Shown here: positions 34,329 through 45,480 of the stretch, one piece after another
Layout: each line of letters begins with the position of its first letter
Numbering within the stretch: the first letter of the stretch is position 1
NCBI RefSeq assembly: GCF_037126465.1
Contig: NW_026999471.1
Span: 124,001 to 188,000 of the forward strand
Direction: 5' to 3'
Length of the DNA: 64,000 nt
Source of the DNA: Ornithodoros turicata
Taxonomy: Eukaryota; Arthropoda; Arachnida; Ixodida; Argasidae
The notes under the pieces: generated by a model
Told to the model about the DNA's origin: nothing
What the model saw: only the letters and a program-made list of their open reading frames with translations
Database searches by the model: none
Program-made: the position numbers and the translations under genes

Positions 34329-34800
34329 TCCGACACCTCTCACCATAGGCTGGGGGCGAGTGGCTTCCCCCTGTTTTCCAGCAACTTGGAAGCCCGACAA
34401 GAGGAGGCGACGACTCTCGTCTCAATGCTGGGGGCGGGTGGCTCCCCCTGTTATCCAGCGACTGGGAGGCAGGTGTTGAGGGACAGGAAAGGGTCCGTAC
34501 GTGCCTGTCGCCATTAGCGGGACCGTGTTGCGGCGGTCTGTCACCAAGTGAATTGGGCGCTGGCGGCTCGTGTGTGCGGTTAGGGGTCATACGATGCCCG
34601 CTGTAAGCTGTGGTGATGCGCAACATATAGCCTCTCCCATGGAAATGGTCAACTCCACCTTCTCGTGGTGCTACCTGTTACCCCTGGTACCGCTTCGGCG
34701 GGGCAGGGAACTAACGGAGCTCTGGCCTACCCCCCGCTGACTTGGGCTGCCAACCCGTGTCGGCGGATAATCCGCTAGGTGCAAGTTACATAACAAGTCA
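34329..34800 (+). promoter_or_regulatory. Structured 5' UTR of copy 7
   Basis: Two similar hairpin blocks (a G-rich strand, GTGGCT, a C-rich strand, then TCCAGC) lie at ~34348-34390 and ~34425-34465. Both also occur in copy 5 at ~28207-28245 and ~28285-28325. A second block at ~34616-34680 (GATGCGCAAC to GTGGTGCTACCTGTTACC) is shared by copies 2, 3, 5 and 7. R2 elements process their 5' end with an HDV-like ribozyme in this position. I could not fold one convincingly by eye. Confidence 0.5.
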
Positions 34801-36802
34801 AAGAAGAAGCCGGCGCCGTGGGGCGCCGGCTCGTAGCGCTAACCCGCGCCCAACGGATCAGCCCGCACCGGTCCAAGACCCACATCAACACCGAGACTCG
34901 TCTGGCGCCACCTGTTCCTGTGGCCATGCCTTTAGCACTATGAGAGGCCTCCGGGTTCACGCCGCTTACCACCAACATCAGCTTGATGCACTCGCTTCTG
35001 CCTCGGTGACGTCTACCCAACCATCCGGGTCCGCTGCACCATCTGACGTCGCTGCTCCAACTCAAGGTAACCTGGGGCCAGATCCTGCTGCTACCTGTCC
35101 GGATTGTGGTGCAGCATTTACTACGAAGAGGGGCTTAAGCTTCCACCGCCGAGCTGCTCATCCTGTTGCATACCATCAAGAAATCAACACGCAGCGGTCA
35201 AGACCACGGTGGGCCTCGGAGGAGGAGCAAGTCCTAGCAAGAGTAGAGATTCGCCTTCTTCAGGGACCAAGACCTCCCCGCTTCATTAACCAGGCCCTAC
35301 ACGAACTGTTCCCGGATAGAAGTCTGGAGGCCATTAAGTGCCACCGGAAGAGACCAGACTATCGCCTTCTCGTCCAGAGCCTCCTACAAGAGCAGCACAG
35401 CCAAATCGAGAGAGGCCCTCCTGGGGATCAAGTAGCTGCTCTTGCCGAAACTGCTGCTCCTGATCCAACGCCAACGACAGCACTTTCCTCCGAAGGTCAT
35501 ATCGCCGAGACGTCCGAACCAGATGCCGTTCCGGACAACCCGCAGGTTCAAGAGGGAACCCGACGTCAAGTTATTTTGGCCGAACTGAGAAAATTGGCGA
35601 GCCGCCCTGCACCTACGGGCTTCCAGGCGGCCCGTCTGTTCGATCTTTCACGCCAGGCTGCCGACGGCGGTGATGTGAGCACAGAGCTAAACAATTACAT
35701 TATGGACGTTTTCGTGGTTCCTGGCAAGCGTAGGCCCCCGGTTTCCAGAGTGGCCGCCGATCAGCAACGACCACAGCGCCAATTGAGCCGCAGGAAAATG
35801 AAGAGATTAGAGTTTTCACGCATCCAGAATCTTTTTCGACGTCGTCAGTCGGATTGCGCCCGCTCGATCCTCGATGGTTACGCGAAAGCTGCTGTCGAGG
35901 ACGAGCGGGCGTTCTTGGACGTCTGGGAGGACACAATGACAAGTGTGCCATCTTCGCCCCCTGAAGTCACCCGTGCTCCTGGAGCCCCGACCTTCCACCC
36001 TCTATACCAAATCACGGCGCAGGAGATCAAGACTAACATGCCGTCACTCAACTCAGCCCCTGGTCCAGACAACTTTACGGCGAGGAGTCTGCGGGCGGTG
36101 CCAATGACCGTGCTCCGTGTCTTATTGAATCTTCTGGTAGTCGTGGGCGGAGTTCCTACCTGTCTAAGGAACGCGAGGACAACATTCGTCCCCAAGGAGG
36201 CTGATGCTTCCCTGCCCACGGACTTTAGACCGATCACCATCACCTCGGTCATTCTAAGACTGTACCACCGGATCCTCGCCCGAAGACTATCCTTACATCT
36301 TAACCTCGACTTTCGCCAGCGGGCATTTATCCCTGTAGACGGCTGTGCCGAAAATGTTGCCCTGCTTGGGACCACCATAGCGGAGGCGAAGTCGACGGGG
36401 AAATCCTTGTTCTTGGCCGTAACTGACCTGGCCAAGGCTTTCGACAGGGTCACCAGAGAAGCAATTTTTATGGCGGCGACTGAAGCAGGTTTGTCTCCTG
36501 ACTTCGTCGCATACATAAGAGACCTCTACAGAGATGCCCCCACGCTGCTGCGGATTGGAGCTTCTACACGACTTGTACAACCAACAACAGGAGTCCGACA
36601 GGGTGACCCCCTCTCGCCGTTACTTTTTAATTTGGTGTTAGATTCCTCAAGAAGGGCGGCGACGGCACTGGGTTCAGGGTGGGGGAGTCGACGTTGGATG
36701 CGATGGCCTTCGCCGACGACCTCATCCTGGTCGCGTCCTCCCCTGTCGGGCTTCAGCATCGCCTTCAGGAAGCTACCACCTACCTGGCGGCGCGGGGCCT
36801 GA
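34742..36802 (+). pseudogene. R2-like protein, copy 7: zinc fingers, Myb, reverse transcriptase
   Basis: The open frame contains zinc finger 1 (CSCGHAFSTMRGLRVHAAYH, 34913-34978), zinc finger 2 (CPDCGAAFTTKRGLSFHRRA, 35096-35163), the Myb segment (RPRWASEEEQVL...RSLEAIKCHRKRPDY, ~35199-35370), and the linker RQSDCARSILDGYAKAAVED. The reverse transcriptase follows, with SAPGPDNFTARSLRAVP, DFRPITITSVILRLYHR, AFIPVDGCAENVALL, motif A AVTDLAKAFDRV, and VRQGDPLSPLLFNLVLD. There is no ATG before zinc finger 1; the first is the Met within it. After ~36645 the frame is wrong and continues in the next entry. Such proteins bind and nick the target and copy their RNA there. Confidence 0.9.
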
Positions 36803-37413
36803 CCATCAACCCCACGAAGACATTCACAGTGGCCATGGTATATGCTGGAAAAGAGAAGAAGATGAAAGTGGATTCCGCGGCTATATTCAAAGTGACAGGC
36901 CAGAGCGTGACAGCTGCAGGACCAGATTTCACATGGAAGTATCTGGGAGTGACGTTTACCCTGGCAGGTTGTCCAGCACCCCCGACCCAGGAGTTATCTA
37001 ACCTGCTCCAACGTGTCCAGAGGTCTCCGCTAAAGCCCCAGCAACGCTTGGTTATTTTGCGCTACTACCTGCTACCGAGACTGTACCACCAGCTGGTGCT
37101 AGGATATTGGTCCCGTGAACTTCTGGAGCGACTTGACGTTAACCTCAGGGCCGCCGTTCGTCGCTGGATAAAGCTCCCACATGATGTCCCCGTGGCTTTT
37201 TTCCACGCGCCAGTGGCGGGCGGCGTCCTGGGAATCCCCTCCCTACGGATCAGCATTCCTACCCTCCAACGCGCGAGGACCTTGGCACTCCGCGACTCGT
37301 CATATCCCGTTCTGAGGGAAGCCACATCTACGGCTCACATGAAGAAAGCCCTAAAGAGGGCCGAAGATGTGTCAACGATGGAGGGCCGCCTTCTCCGCTC
37401 AGCCACGGCATGA
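36679..37413 (+). pseudogene. R2-like protein, copy 7: catalytic box and thumb
   Basis: The frame carries the motif C box FADDLILVASS (FADD at 36709-36720), RGLTINPTKTFTVAM, and FTWKYLGVTFTLAG. The thumb is SPLKPQQRLVILRYYLLPRL, then RWIKLPHDVPVAFFHAPVAG. It is shifted relative to the preceding frame by a small deletion near 36645, judged against copy 9. It ends at TGA 37411-37413 because of a second one-base shift. Confidence 0.88.
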
Positions 37414-38111
37414 ATAAGTACTGGTGCCGCCGTCTATACCAGACGAATGACGGAAAGGCGTTGGCAGACGCTTCCCTGGTGCCCTTCGCGCATTCTTGGA
37501 TCGCGGAGGGTACCAGGGTGATGCAGGGCAGACAGTTTATAGACGCTGTTAAAGTACGCGTAAACGCCCTGCCTTGTCGAACCAGGTCTGGTAGAGGAGT
37601 TGACTCAGAGAAACAGTGCCGCGCGGGCTGCCAGTCACAAGAAACCCTCTCCCACATACTACAGACCTGCCACACGACACATGGAGCGCGGACGCGGCGC
37701 CATGACACTATTGTCCGCTACGTCAACAAGAGGCTGCAAGAGCTAGGGTGCCATACAACTGTAGAACCTGTCATCCGAGTGGCCGAGGGTACTTTAAAAC
37801 CTGACATCGTGGCGAAGAAGACCGACCGGACTCTTGTGGTCGACGACCAAGTAGTGGGCACGGGCATCGCCCTTGAACTAGCCCACGGACATAAGGTCCT
37901 TAAATATAGCAGACCCGACATCTTTGACCATGTGCGTGGTGACGGCCCAGACCCCGAAGTCTCCAGTGTAACCTTATCCTTTCGGGGAATCTGGGCCCGT
38001 GCCAGAGCGGATATGCTCCGAGACATGGGATTGACTAAAAGAGATATTTGTATGATTTCGATTTGCCGCTCCAGGGGAGCACTAGGTGTTATAAGGTCTT
38101 TAGACGAATGA
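37410..38111 (+). pseudogene. R2-like protein, copy 7: zinc knuckle and endonuclease
   Basis: The frame reads NKYWCRRLYQTNDGKALADA, then the zinc knuckle CRAGCQSQETLSHILQTCHT (37617-37676) and RRHDTIVRYVNKRL. The endonuclease core is LKPDIVAKKTDRTLVVDDQV (from ~37793), followed by GTGIALELAHGHKVLKYSRP and SVTLSFRGIWARARADML. The PD...D residues and a lysine-bearing helix are retained. The true C-terminus probably ends at the FRRMTTVV-like stretch after 38095, slightly frameshifted. Confidence 0.88.
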
Positions 38112-38248
38112 CCACGGTGGTCCCCCACCAGTGAAGGAGGTGCGGGCCCCTTCGGCACGCGGTGTCTTTACCCCCTGTTTGTAATTTCTTTTTGGGGGTA
38201 GGTTCTTCTGGGTATGTCTTCCCACGTTAAGACAGAATTAATAAAAAA
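38112..38248 (+). other. 3' UTR of copy 7 with terminal stem-loop
   Basis: This is a short 3' UTR ending in GGTA + TGTCTT, a loop starting CCC, and AAGACA, then ATTAATAAAAAA directly against TAGCTAAATG. The stem is at the same place in nine copies, with different but compensating bases (see findings). Confidence 0.75.
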
Positions 38249-38353
38249 TAGCTAAATGAAACAAATGACGACCAAGTATCATATCAACCATGTTTTTGAA
38301 ATACCGTCCATTCAAAAACGAGTGATAGGCGGCAGTAAGAATATTCTGCTTTC
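38249..38353 (+). repeat. Satellite unit S9
   Basis: Starts TAGCTAAATGAAAC and ends TATTCTGCTTT. It is followed at once by the truncated start of copy 8, with CTGCTGCATT repeats at the junction. Confidence 0.8.
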
Positions 38354-39498
38354 TCTGCTGCATTCTGCTGCATTCCCTTCTGCGTCATGCCGAGGCTTTC
38401 CTGGCTCCCCGTGGGCTCTCCTTCAACGTGGACAAATGCAGGACCCTGTCCCTTTTGGCGTCAGGGAGGGAGAAGAAGACCGTCGTCCGCCCTGTGGTCT
38501 TCCAGCTGCACGGAGAGCCTCTACCTACGTCATCCTCGGTCTCGGAGTGGTGGTACCTAGGGGTGGCCTTTAACTCCTTCGGCCCTCGACCACCGTCACC
38601 GGTCGAGGAATTCCGCGGCCTATTCCAGCGTCTTCGTGCGCCCCTCAAGCCTCAACAGCGCCTGGCTCTTTTGAGGACTTATGTCCTGCCCCGCCTGCAC
38701 CATCGTCTGGTCTTGGGGGAGGCCCGCCTTCCACTTCTCAACGAACTTGACACCTTGGTCCGTGTTGCCATTCGAGCTTGTCTGCGTCTTCCCTTGGATG
38801 TCCCGGTTGCCTTCTACCATGCGTCGCATCGTGACGGCGGCCTCGGTGTTCCTGCTCTTGTGACCGAGATCCCGAGGCTTCGTCTCTCCCGGCTTGAGAG
38901 ACTGGCGTCCTCTTCTTGGGATGCTGCGAGGGAGGCTGCTACCCTGCCACCGATCCGTAGCGAGCTTCTTTGGGCTCGCCGAGCGTCCACTGTTAACGGA
39001 CGGCTGCTCTCCACCGCCCAGTTGGTCCGGTCCCATTGGGGCCGTAGTCTCTACTCCTTTGTGGATGGGCGCGGCATCCGTGAGTCTCCGGCCGTACCGT
39101 CAATACACGGCTGGGTCACGGACGGCACATCCCTCATGTCCGGAAGGAACTTCATTGACGCCCTGAAGGCTCGCATTAACACCAACCCCACCCGAGCCCG
39201 GACGTCCAGGGGGAGACCTTCTGACGTGGATCGTCGATGTCGCTTGGGATGCCATGCGACGGAGACCCTTCCCCACGCCGTGCAGCACTGCCCAGCTACC
39301 AGTGCGGCCGGGCACCGACGCCACGACAACATAGCCAAGTTCATTGGTGCCTGCCTTCGTTCGAAGGGTTGGCACGTCCAGCGTGAGCGGCACCTCATCA
39401 CCAGTGTTGGCATCCGCAAACCCGACATTGTGGCTATCGTCCCCGAGGCCATCTGGGTCGTGGACGTTCAAGTCGTGAGCTGTGGAAGGTCTCTCGAC
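38354..39498 (+). pseudogene. R2-like copy 8 (family C), left part
   Basis: The copy is 5' truncated just after motif C. It keeps one clean frame (38428-39498) encoding WWYLGVAFNSFG, the thumb APLKPQQRLALLRTYVLPRL, LRLPLDVPVAFYHASHRDGG, the zinc knuckle CRLGCHATETLPHAVQHCPA (from 39238) and RRHDNIAKFIGACL. The endonuclease core is IRKPDIVAIVPEAIWVVDVQ, then VVSCGRSLD. The codons are GC-rich, unlike family A. A 13.26-kb element is inserted exactly after SLD. The frame resumes at 52762. Confidence 0.88.
39491..39498 (+). repeat. 8-bp target duplication, left copy
   Basis: CTCTCGAC here and CTCTCAAC at 52762-52769 flank the 13.26-kb insertion (7 of 8 identical). Both are in the same reading frame of the interrupted endonuclease (SLD and LN). 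Removing the insertion with one copy restores an uninterrupted frame. Confidence 0.85.
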
Positions 39499-39559
39499 CA
39501 TAGGTCGGCGAATTCATTCATGATGGCCTTCACCGACTTCATTCACCATCACCTCATAG

Positions 39560-40030
39560 AGAATGATGTGATGTTGAATGAAGGGCATGATGCGATGTGA
39601 AGTTGAAGTTGAATGAACGGCGCATGATGTGAAATGAAGTTGAAGTTGAATGAAGGGCTATGATGTGATGTGAAGTTGATGTTGAAGTTGAATGAAGGGC
39701 TATGATGGGATTTGAAGTTGAAGTCCGCGTGATGGGTTTTGAAGTTGAAGTCCGCGTGATGGGTTTTGAAGTTGAAGTCCGCGTGATGGGTTTTGAAGTT
39801 GAAGTCAGTGTGGTGGGATTTGATGTTGAAGTCAGCGTGATAGGTTTTGAAGTTGAAGTCAGCGTGTGTGGATTTGGAAGTCGAAGTCCGTGTGTTGGGT
39901 TTTGAAGAACAGCGCGATGGTTTTTAAGGGAAAGTCAGCGGGATGGGTTTTGAAGCTGAAGTCTGCGCGATGGATTTTGAAGATGACGGATAGGTTTGGA
40001 AGTCCTCATAATAGGTTTTGAAGCCGACAG
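39560..40030. repeat. Left terminal minisatellite (GAAGTTGAAGT units)
   Basis: Tandem, imperfect units of about 29-40 bp are built on GAAGTTGAAGTC and GTGATGGGTTTT. The short frame 39702-39905 is just the translated repeat (GFEVEV). It is the inverted counterpart of 52130-52480. Confidence 0.85.
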
Positions 40031-40261
40031 TGTTTAGTATGTTGACCTGTGGAGGGGTCTTGACGGCACAGTGGGTGATGCGCGACGGTTTAGTTAAACC
40101 CCGATGAGGTCAAGACAAGAGACAACCACCTATCTTCGTCGTTCGCCTGGCAGAAGAAGCAAAAAAGGTGCTGAACACGCACGCAAGGTAACTTCACCTT
40201 CCCTTGCCACGCGCTGCCAGGATCACTTTATTTTGTCCACTCGAAACCGAAAGTGAAACTA
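40031..40261. other. No gene seen
   Basis: Unique-looking sequence inside the large insertion. I see no coding frame and no repeat beyond the flanking arrays. Confidence 0.5.
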
Positions 40262-40383
40262 CCCAGGCGAAAATTTTTTGAACTGGTACCAGTTGAACTG
40301 TGTTATCGAACAGGGACCAGTTCAGCCAGTCCCAGGTCAACTGGTACCAGTTGGGACAACTGGTCCCTGTTCGATAACACAGT

Positions 40384-40745
40384 TCACCCAGTCCCAGTTG
40401 CAACCGGTCCCAGTTGAGTCTGGGACCGGTTAGAAACCAGTTGTGCCAACTGGTACCAGTTGAGACTGGGACCGGCCAGAAACCAGTTGGGCCAACTGGT
40501 ACCAGTTGATCGAACTGGTCCCTGTTCGATAACACAGTTCGCCCAGTCCCAGTTGCAACTGGACCAGTTCAACTGGGACTGGGTGAGCTGTGTTATCGAA
40601 CAGGGACCAGTTCGATCAACTGGTACCAGTTGGCCCAACTGGTTTCTGGCCGGTCCCAGTCTCAACTGGTACCAGTTGGCCCAACTGGTTTCTAACCAGT
40701 CGCAGTCTCGACTGGAACTGGTTGCAAACCTCATTGTTGAGCTGG
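40384..40745. repeat. Palindrome within the 2.1-kb element
   Basis: The left and right halves are nearly exact reverse complements, so both strands can encode the same meaningless peptide. Several AACTGGTACCAGTT palindromes lie within it. It could extrude a cruciform or give a long RNA hairpin. Confidence 0.8.
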
Positions 40746-41994
40746 GACCGGTTGAAGTGCCTTCACTTAGAGCGGCCTGTTCGGACAGAGGTTAGCTTGT
40801 ATGTAACCGGTGCCCCTTTGTAGGATTGCTGCTCCCAGCAATGGCAGATCCAAAGAACTGCAATGCAAAATTGTATTTTATTTGTAGTCAAACATTACAC
40901 ATATTTCAATGTACATGTAGCGTAACTATAATGTAATTAAATTATAGCAGTAGATGAACTACAGAGTTACATGGAATAGATAATACTTCATGGTTGATTG
41001 GTCCCTTGCTTGACTGCCTTGTGGACATCTTGAATCATTCAACAAAGTATTTGAGATGTTCTTAATAGCACATAATGGATCGATATTTTCCTTTGAGCCC
41101 CAGCAGCTTAAGGTTTCTGGAAAGTTGAAAGGGGCAAGTGAATATGCATTCAATTACAACATGTAATTGTAGTGTGTGCCTGGACAGTCACTCAATCTGA
41201 GCGGTCGTGGCCCCGGAAAGTACGCGAATATCTCAACATTTTCGTTGTGCAGTAGTTGGACCTTTCAACTAAGAGATTCGCCAGCTTTCGGGGGCAATGA
41301 GTACTACTCTGGCGCGCTACGCTAGTTCAACAACATCCGTGGTGTGAAGGATCTAAAACACGAGAATGAACGAAAAAAAAAAGCAAAAACAAAAACATGA
41401 ATGAAAAAAGTTGCTGGTAGCGTTAACATAAACCGGATGTTACTCGTAAAACGCTATGCATTTGCAGGTGCCACGAATGTGACACGGAACAAAGAGAAGA
41501 GGTTCTAATGGAAGTAATATTTCTAAATGGTGCACAACGGAAAAGCACTTAAGTATATAGTACTCACGATATAAAGCGGTCTCCACAGTTGTAGTCAAGC
41601 TGCAATCCTATAACACCCATCCGCCGGCCGCTGGCGCTCATTGTACTGTCGCACTGTCGTAACTTGCAGACAAATCATTTAGATTATAAAACCAACGCCT
41701 ATGTCACACATCACGCTAAGAACATAACGGGCAAGAATCGCCGTACAAGCACGCTGCTAAGCAAGCGACCGTTGCACAGTAAACGCATCATTCAACGCGG
41801 GAGCAGGAACGCACAAAATACAAATATAAGAGTTCCAAAATAACTTTCGTTAATTAACACTAACGAACTTTACCAAAAATTGAAATATAATTATTTCTAC
41901 TAATAAAGTTACTTTCTGATCGTTTTTATAACTTCGTCTTGCAATCTTCATATTAACCTGTCCTGGCACTGAAACCGAAACTTCCTCCCAAATA

Positions 41995-42380
41995 TGTAAA
42001 CGGGTCCAGTTCGAACTGGCACCACCTCACTTCCAGATGCTGCCAGTCCAGCTTGAACTGGTACCAGTCCACTTTCCAGTTGCCACGATCCCAGCTTGAA
42101 CTGGTTGCACACATTGCCCACTTGCCACCAGCCCAGCTTGAACTGGTACCAGCTCACTTTCCAGTTACCGCCAGCCCAGCTTGAACTGGTACCTGTTCAC
42201 TTCCCAGTTGCAACCAGTCCAGCTTGAACTGGTACCACAAAGTGCCCAGTTGCCACCAGCCCAGCTTGAACTGGTACCAGTTTACTTTCCAGTTGCCACC
42301 AGTTTGGTACCAGTTGGTTCCAGTTGACCACCAGTTGGTGCGAACTGGGAACGAACTGGTACCAGTTGGCTTCCCAGCTC
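41995..42380. repeat. Tandem GGTACC-containing subterminal repeats
   Basis: Units of roughly 40-50 bp contain CAGCTTGAACTGGTACCAG and CCAGTTGCCACCAG. They repeat about seven times with variation, forming the right subterminal block of the 2.1-kb element. Confidence 0.75.
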
Positions 42381-42395
42381 AAATTTTCGCCTGGG

Positions 42396-43777
42396 AAGAT
42401 TTGCGCTCGACGCAAAAAGGTTCAATCCAACATAGTAGATGTCTGGCGTTCACGTGTCGTGACTGTTACTTGTGCGAACGCGTGCGGAGTGAATGGCAAA
42501 TGTGTATTGGAGTGCACCGAGCGTACATAAACGCTTCGCGTTTCGTGTCTGGTGTGGGCGTATGGGCTTGACACTGCAGATGCCTGGCGGACTTCCTCCC
42601 CCCCCCCTTGTTCTGTATCGACGGTAGCAGGGAGGGAAGTGTTTGGGACGCGTTACTCTCTGGCGTAGTGGGGCGTGGAGGGCAATGTCATGTAGCCGGA
42701 GGCAACTGTATGTTGCGAATTTGAGCGGTAGATTAGATCGAGATGCGATTTGGCGTTCTGCGGTCGCGCGGTCTGCACGTTGCGGTTGTTCTGTTTGACT
42801 CATTTGCTCGCCTACAGCTATAATGTGCGTGTATATGTATATTTGATGGGTTTGGATTTGAGCCTCCGCCTTCGGTCGCGTACGCGCGTTTTACTAGTGT
42901 GTTTTATTAGGCTTATTTTGTGTCTTCTTAGAATGCTTATTTTTCCTTTGTGTGATTGGGATCCAAATAGGACAAGATCGGGCTGGCATTGTTTTTGTGG
43001 ACGTCTTTTATTTTAAATGTAATACACAGAGGTCACTATAGGTCTCTTATTTATCTGAGGTGCATAGGTCATGTTTTGGGGAATTATGTGTTCGGCATGC
43101 ATGTAGCATCCATCGGACACAAGTGTTTTATCAGAGCACGCAGCTGCTATTTCTTAGATATTCATCGCCAATAGAGTACATTTCAGCAGAGGCGGGGAAG
43201 TTAATTACCACCCAAAAGTTGCTAGTTACGAGTTACGTCATTAAGCTAAATATGTAATGAAGTTACAACCTTCAAGCTATCAAAATGAAATTAAGTGAGA
43301 AATTAAAGTTCTTGCTACCATGCCGAAATTAAGTTCGGAGCGGAGTTCCGAATATACCTTGTCAATTGGGCACAAAGTGATAATTGGAATTCCAAGTTCT
43401 GCGAGTTCCCATTTTCCGCGCACATTTCATAGAACGTTGCCAGTGGCCTTATCACCTTCCCCGTAAAAAAATGCACTCCATGCTCTGCTGCGACCTAACT
43501 CAGAAGCACATCGGCATTGCCTTTGCGTACATCCAGCAGGCTCCGACAGCTCCCCATAGAGCCCATAGTTTGAGATAATTCACACAACACTGGGCGCACG
43601 ACCAGTGAGAGTGCAACGTTGTAGAAATTATGCAATGCCCGTTGGCCAATCAGGAGCCTTAACTTTGGCTGACCTTTCGACCGGTTCTGGCTACCATCGA
43701 CTTCTACCGGATTTCACGCCTACCGCCGTTACCCGATATTTAAAATAACTGAAGCTTCTTTTGGCTAAAAGAAATAT
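42396..43777. other. Non-coding stretch of the large insertion
   Basis: No protein-like frame, repeat or RNA gene was recognised. The short frames here are low-complexity or random. GC content is mixed. It probably belongs to the body of the 13.26-kb element. Confidence 0.4.
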
Positions 43778-44356
43778 TTATTTGACACAAAGCACTGAAT
43801 CAAAGATCTGATACATGGGTGCACTGTGAATACAAAGTCCACTGCATTGCTGACGCACTATAACTAAGTTTGAACTTGAAGCAAAACGAACACAGCTCTC
43901 GAAATCCGACAGGGCCCGCGCTTGTTCTTCACTATCCAACCGCTCCAACTCACGAAGCATTCCAGTTCCGGAGTTGATAGACTGTTCGTGGGATAATAGT
44001 CGTGTCCAGGAACAGCACAACACACGTTGAATCACATCGACGCATGAATAAACCAGCGAACACTTCTACAAACTGTTCTGCCGATTGACATCACAAACAC
44101 GCAACACAAGAGGACGCCTTGCCGGCCGATTTTATGAAGCATCTTCTTTCGTTGTTTCCAGAGCAGAAAAGACGTTTGTGTGGCACGTAATCGTAATCCT
44201 GTCTTTGTTGTCAGGCCTCAAAATCCGACGGCGCCCGAACGCGTTCTTCACGCTCCAACCGCACCAGCCCACGAAGCATTCCAGTTCCGTAGTTGATAGA
44301 CTGTACGTGGGATAATAGTCGCGTGTCCAGGAACAGCACAACACGCATAGAATCAC
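43778..44356 (-). other. Tandemly duplicated exon-like segment
   Basis: The frame 44035-43778 on the minus strand ends SDFESCVRFASSSN...DSVLCVK and stops inside a TCAAATAAAT sequence that contains an AATAAA polyadenylation signal. A diverged second copy lies at 44356-44132 (shared VLCCSWTR). The nucleotide duplication covers about 43905-44100 and 44230-44395. I do not recognise the protein. It may be a terminal exon fragment captured by the insertion. Confidence 0.35.
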
Positions 44357-45480
44357 AAACTGTTCTGCCGATTGACATCACCGAACACAAGAGGACGGAC
44401 GCCGTGCCGACCGATGCGAGCTATTTCGAAACTATGCTGAAACTGCTGAAACCTGAAACTGCCGCCGGGACGCTGCACACACATGTGCGCTACAAAATGC
44501 GATTTCAAAACGTTGTCGACCAATCGGAGCGCGCACACAGTCTGGGCCAATGAGCTTGCAACGTTGTAGATTGGCGCAGTGGTACATACTCTACAGCCGC
44601 ATCCTCGGTTACCTGAGGAGGACTGCATCCAGTACATCGCGCTGCAACAAGACGGAGCAGACAGGCTGCTGGCGCCGCGCACGTGCAAGAGGCGGGGTCA
44701 CTGTCGTCGGGTTTTTCAGCAGCAAAATAAAAAGAAAGGAGCCCGCGTTGTGCGTTCTGCCTGCTTGGACGTGAAGCGAAATAGAAATTTCTAACTTTGC
44801 TCATGATACTTTTGCGAAGTTACCTCAAAAAGTGACTAACACTACAGTCAAGTGATTATGATGAGAGGTTGTTTCAAACATCAAATAAAAACAGGTAAGA
44901 GTGGGAATTGTGTCAACACATATTTATTTAGAGATTGTGAGAGAGGAAAAGAAACTGTTTCACGGACTGTAAGTTGGTGGTCTTCCGGGCTCCTTGCAGT
45001 CTTCACTTCAATTTGCGCCTCACATTCTGTATGTATTACATGTGTCCAAACGCCTCGGTCGTTAAGAACTCAATTAGTATTCATCCGTATATACCCTCCT
45101 CGGAGGAAAAATAATACAATGGGTTACACTTTTCCGAGGGCAGATTCTCAGTTTTTGGTGTCAGTGATTTATCCAGACCATGATACATCCCTGTGACACC
45201 CCCCACCCCAAAGAAAAAAGTTTGGCGACACCCTCTGCAAAAAAGGGGGCTTGCCGTTCTGTAATGACCTGTCGGTAATTATACGTGTAAAGCTGTTATC
45301 ACGTAGCTGTAATAATGACCACGCCCTCTGCTTGGGATTCCGGATAAACCACTGCAGTGGTGTATTGCATGAAAGACTAAAAACATATGTCCAGCGAAGG
45401 TGATTACAAGTCGCTGGATTCGTCCATGACGGCTATTTCCAGTGTCAGTAAGCATCATGTCACAAGAACTCATGTAATAC
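44357..45480. other. No gene seen
   Basis: Apart from the end of the duplicated block and short low-quality frames, I find nothing here. It is part of the body of the 13.26-kb insertion, upstream of its subterminal repeat. Confidence 0.4.

Larger units (their letters stand above)
34285..38248 (+). mobile_element. R2-like copy 7 (near-intact, family A)
   Basis: This is the best-preserved copy. It has a 28S leader (34296-34328), a 5' UTR to ~34800, a single long protein with two zinc fingers, Myb, reverse transcriptase, zinc knuckle and restriction-like endonuclease, and a 3' UTR with the stem TGTCTT/AAGACA (38215-38234). An A tail abuts S9. Two small frameshifts (~36645 and ~37410) break the frame. 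Base changes between copies suggest different ages. Confidence 0.9.
40262..42395. mobile_element. 2.1-kb TIR element rich in CTGGTACCAG palindromes
   Basis: Ends CCCAGGCGAAAATTT (40262-40276) and AAATTTTCGCCTGGG (42381-42395) are perfect 15-bp inverted repeats. Both subterminal regions consist of units around the palindrome AACTGGTACCAGTT. The left block holds a large palindrome centred near 40566 (arms about 40384-40560 and 40572-40745). The right block (41995-42380) has tandem CAGCTTGAACTGGTACCAG-type units. The middle (40800-41990) has no coding frame. No target duplication was found. Confidence 0.75.

Noticed and set aside
34329..34700. A defined HDV-like ribozyme in the R2-like 5' UTR
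   Set aside because: I tried to pair the rRNA leader with the C-rich and TGTTTTCC stretches. One combination gives six of seven pairs in copy 7 but fails in copy 5, so I only propose the test.
39600..40030. CRISPR-like regular repeats
   Set aside because: Units vary in length and sequence and have no unique spacers. The context is eukaryotic; it is a minisatellite in a transposon end.
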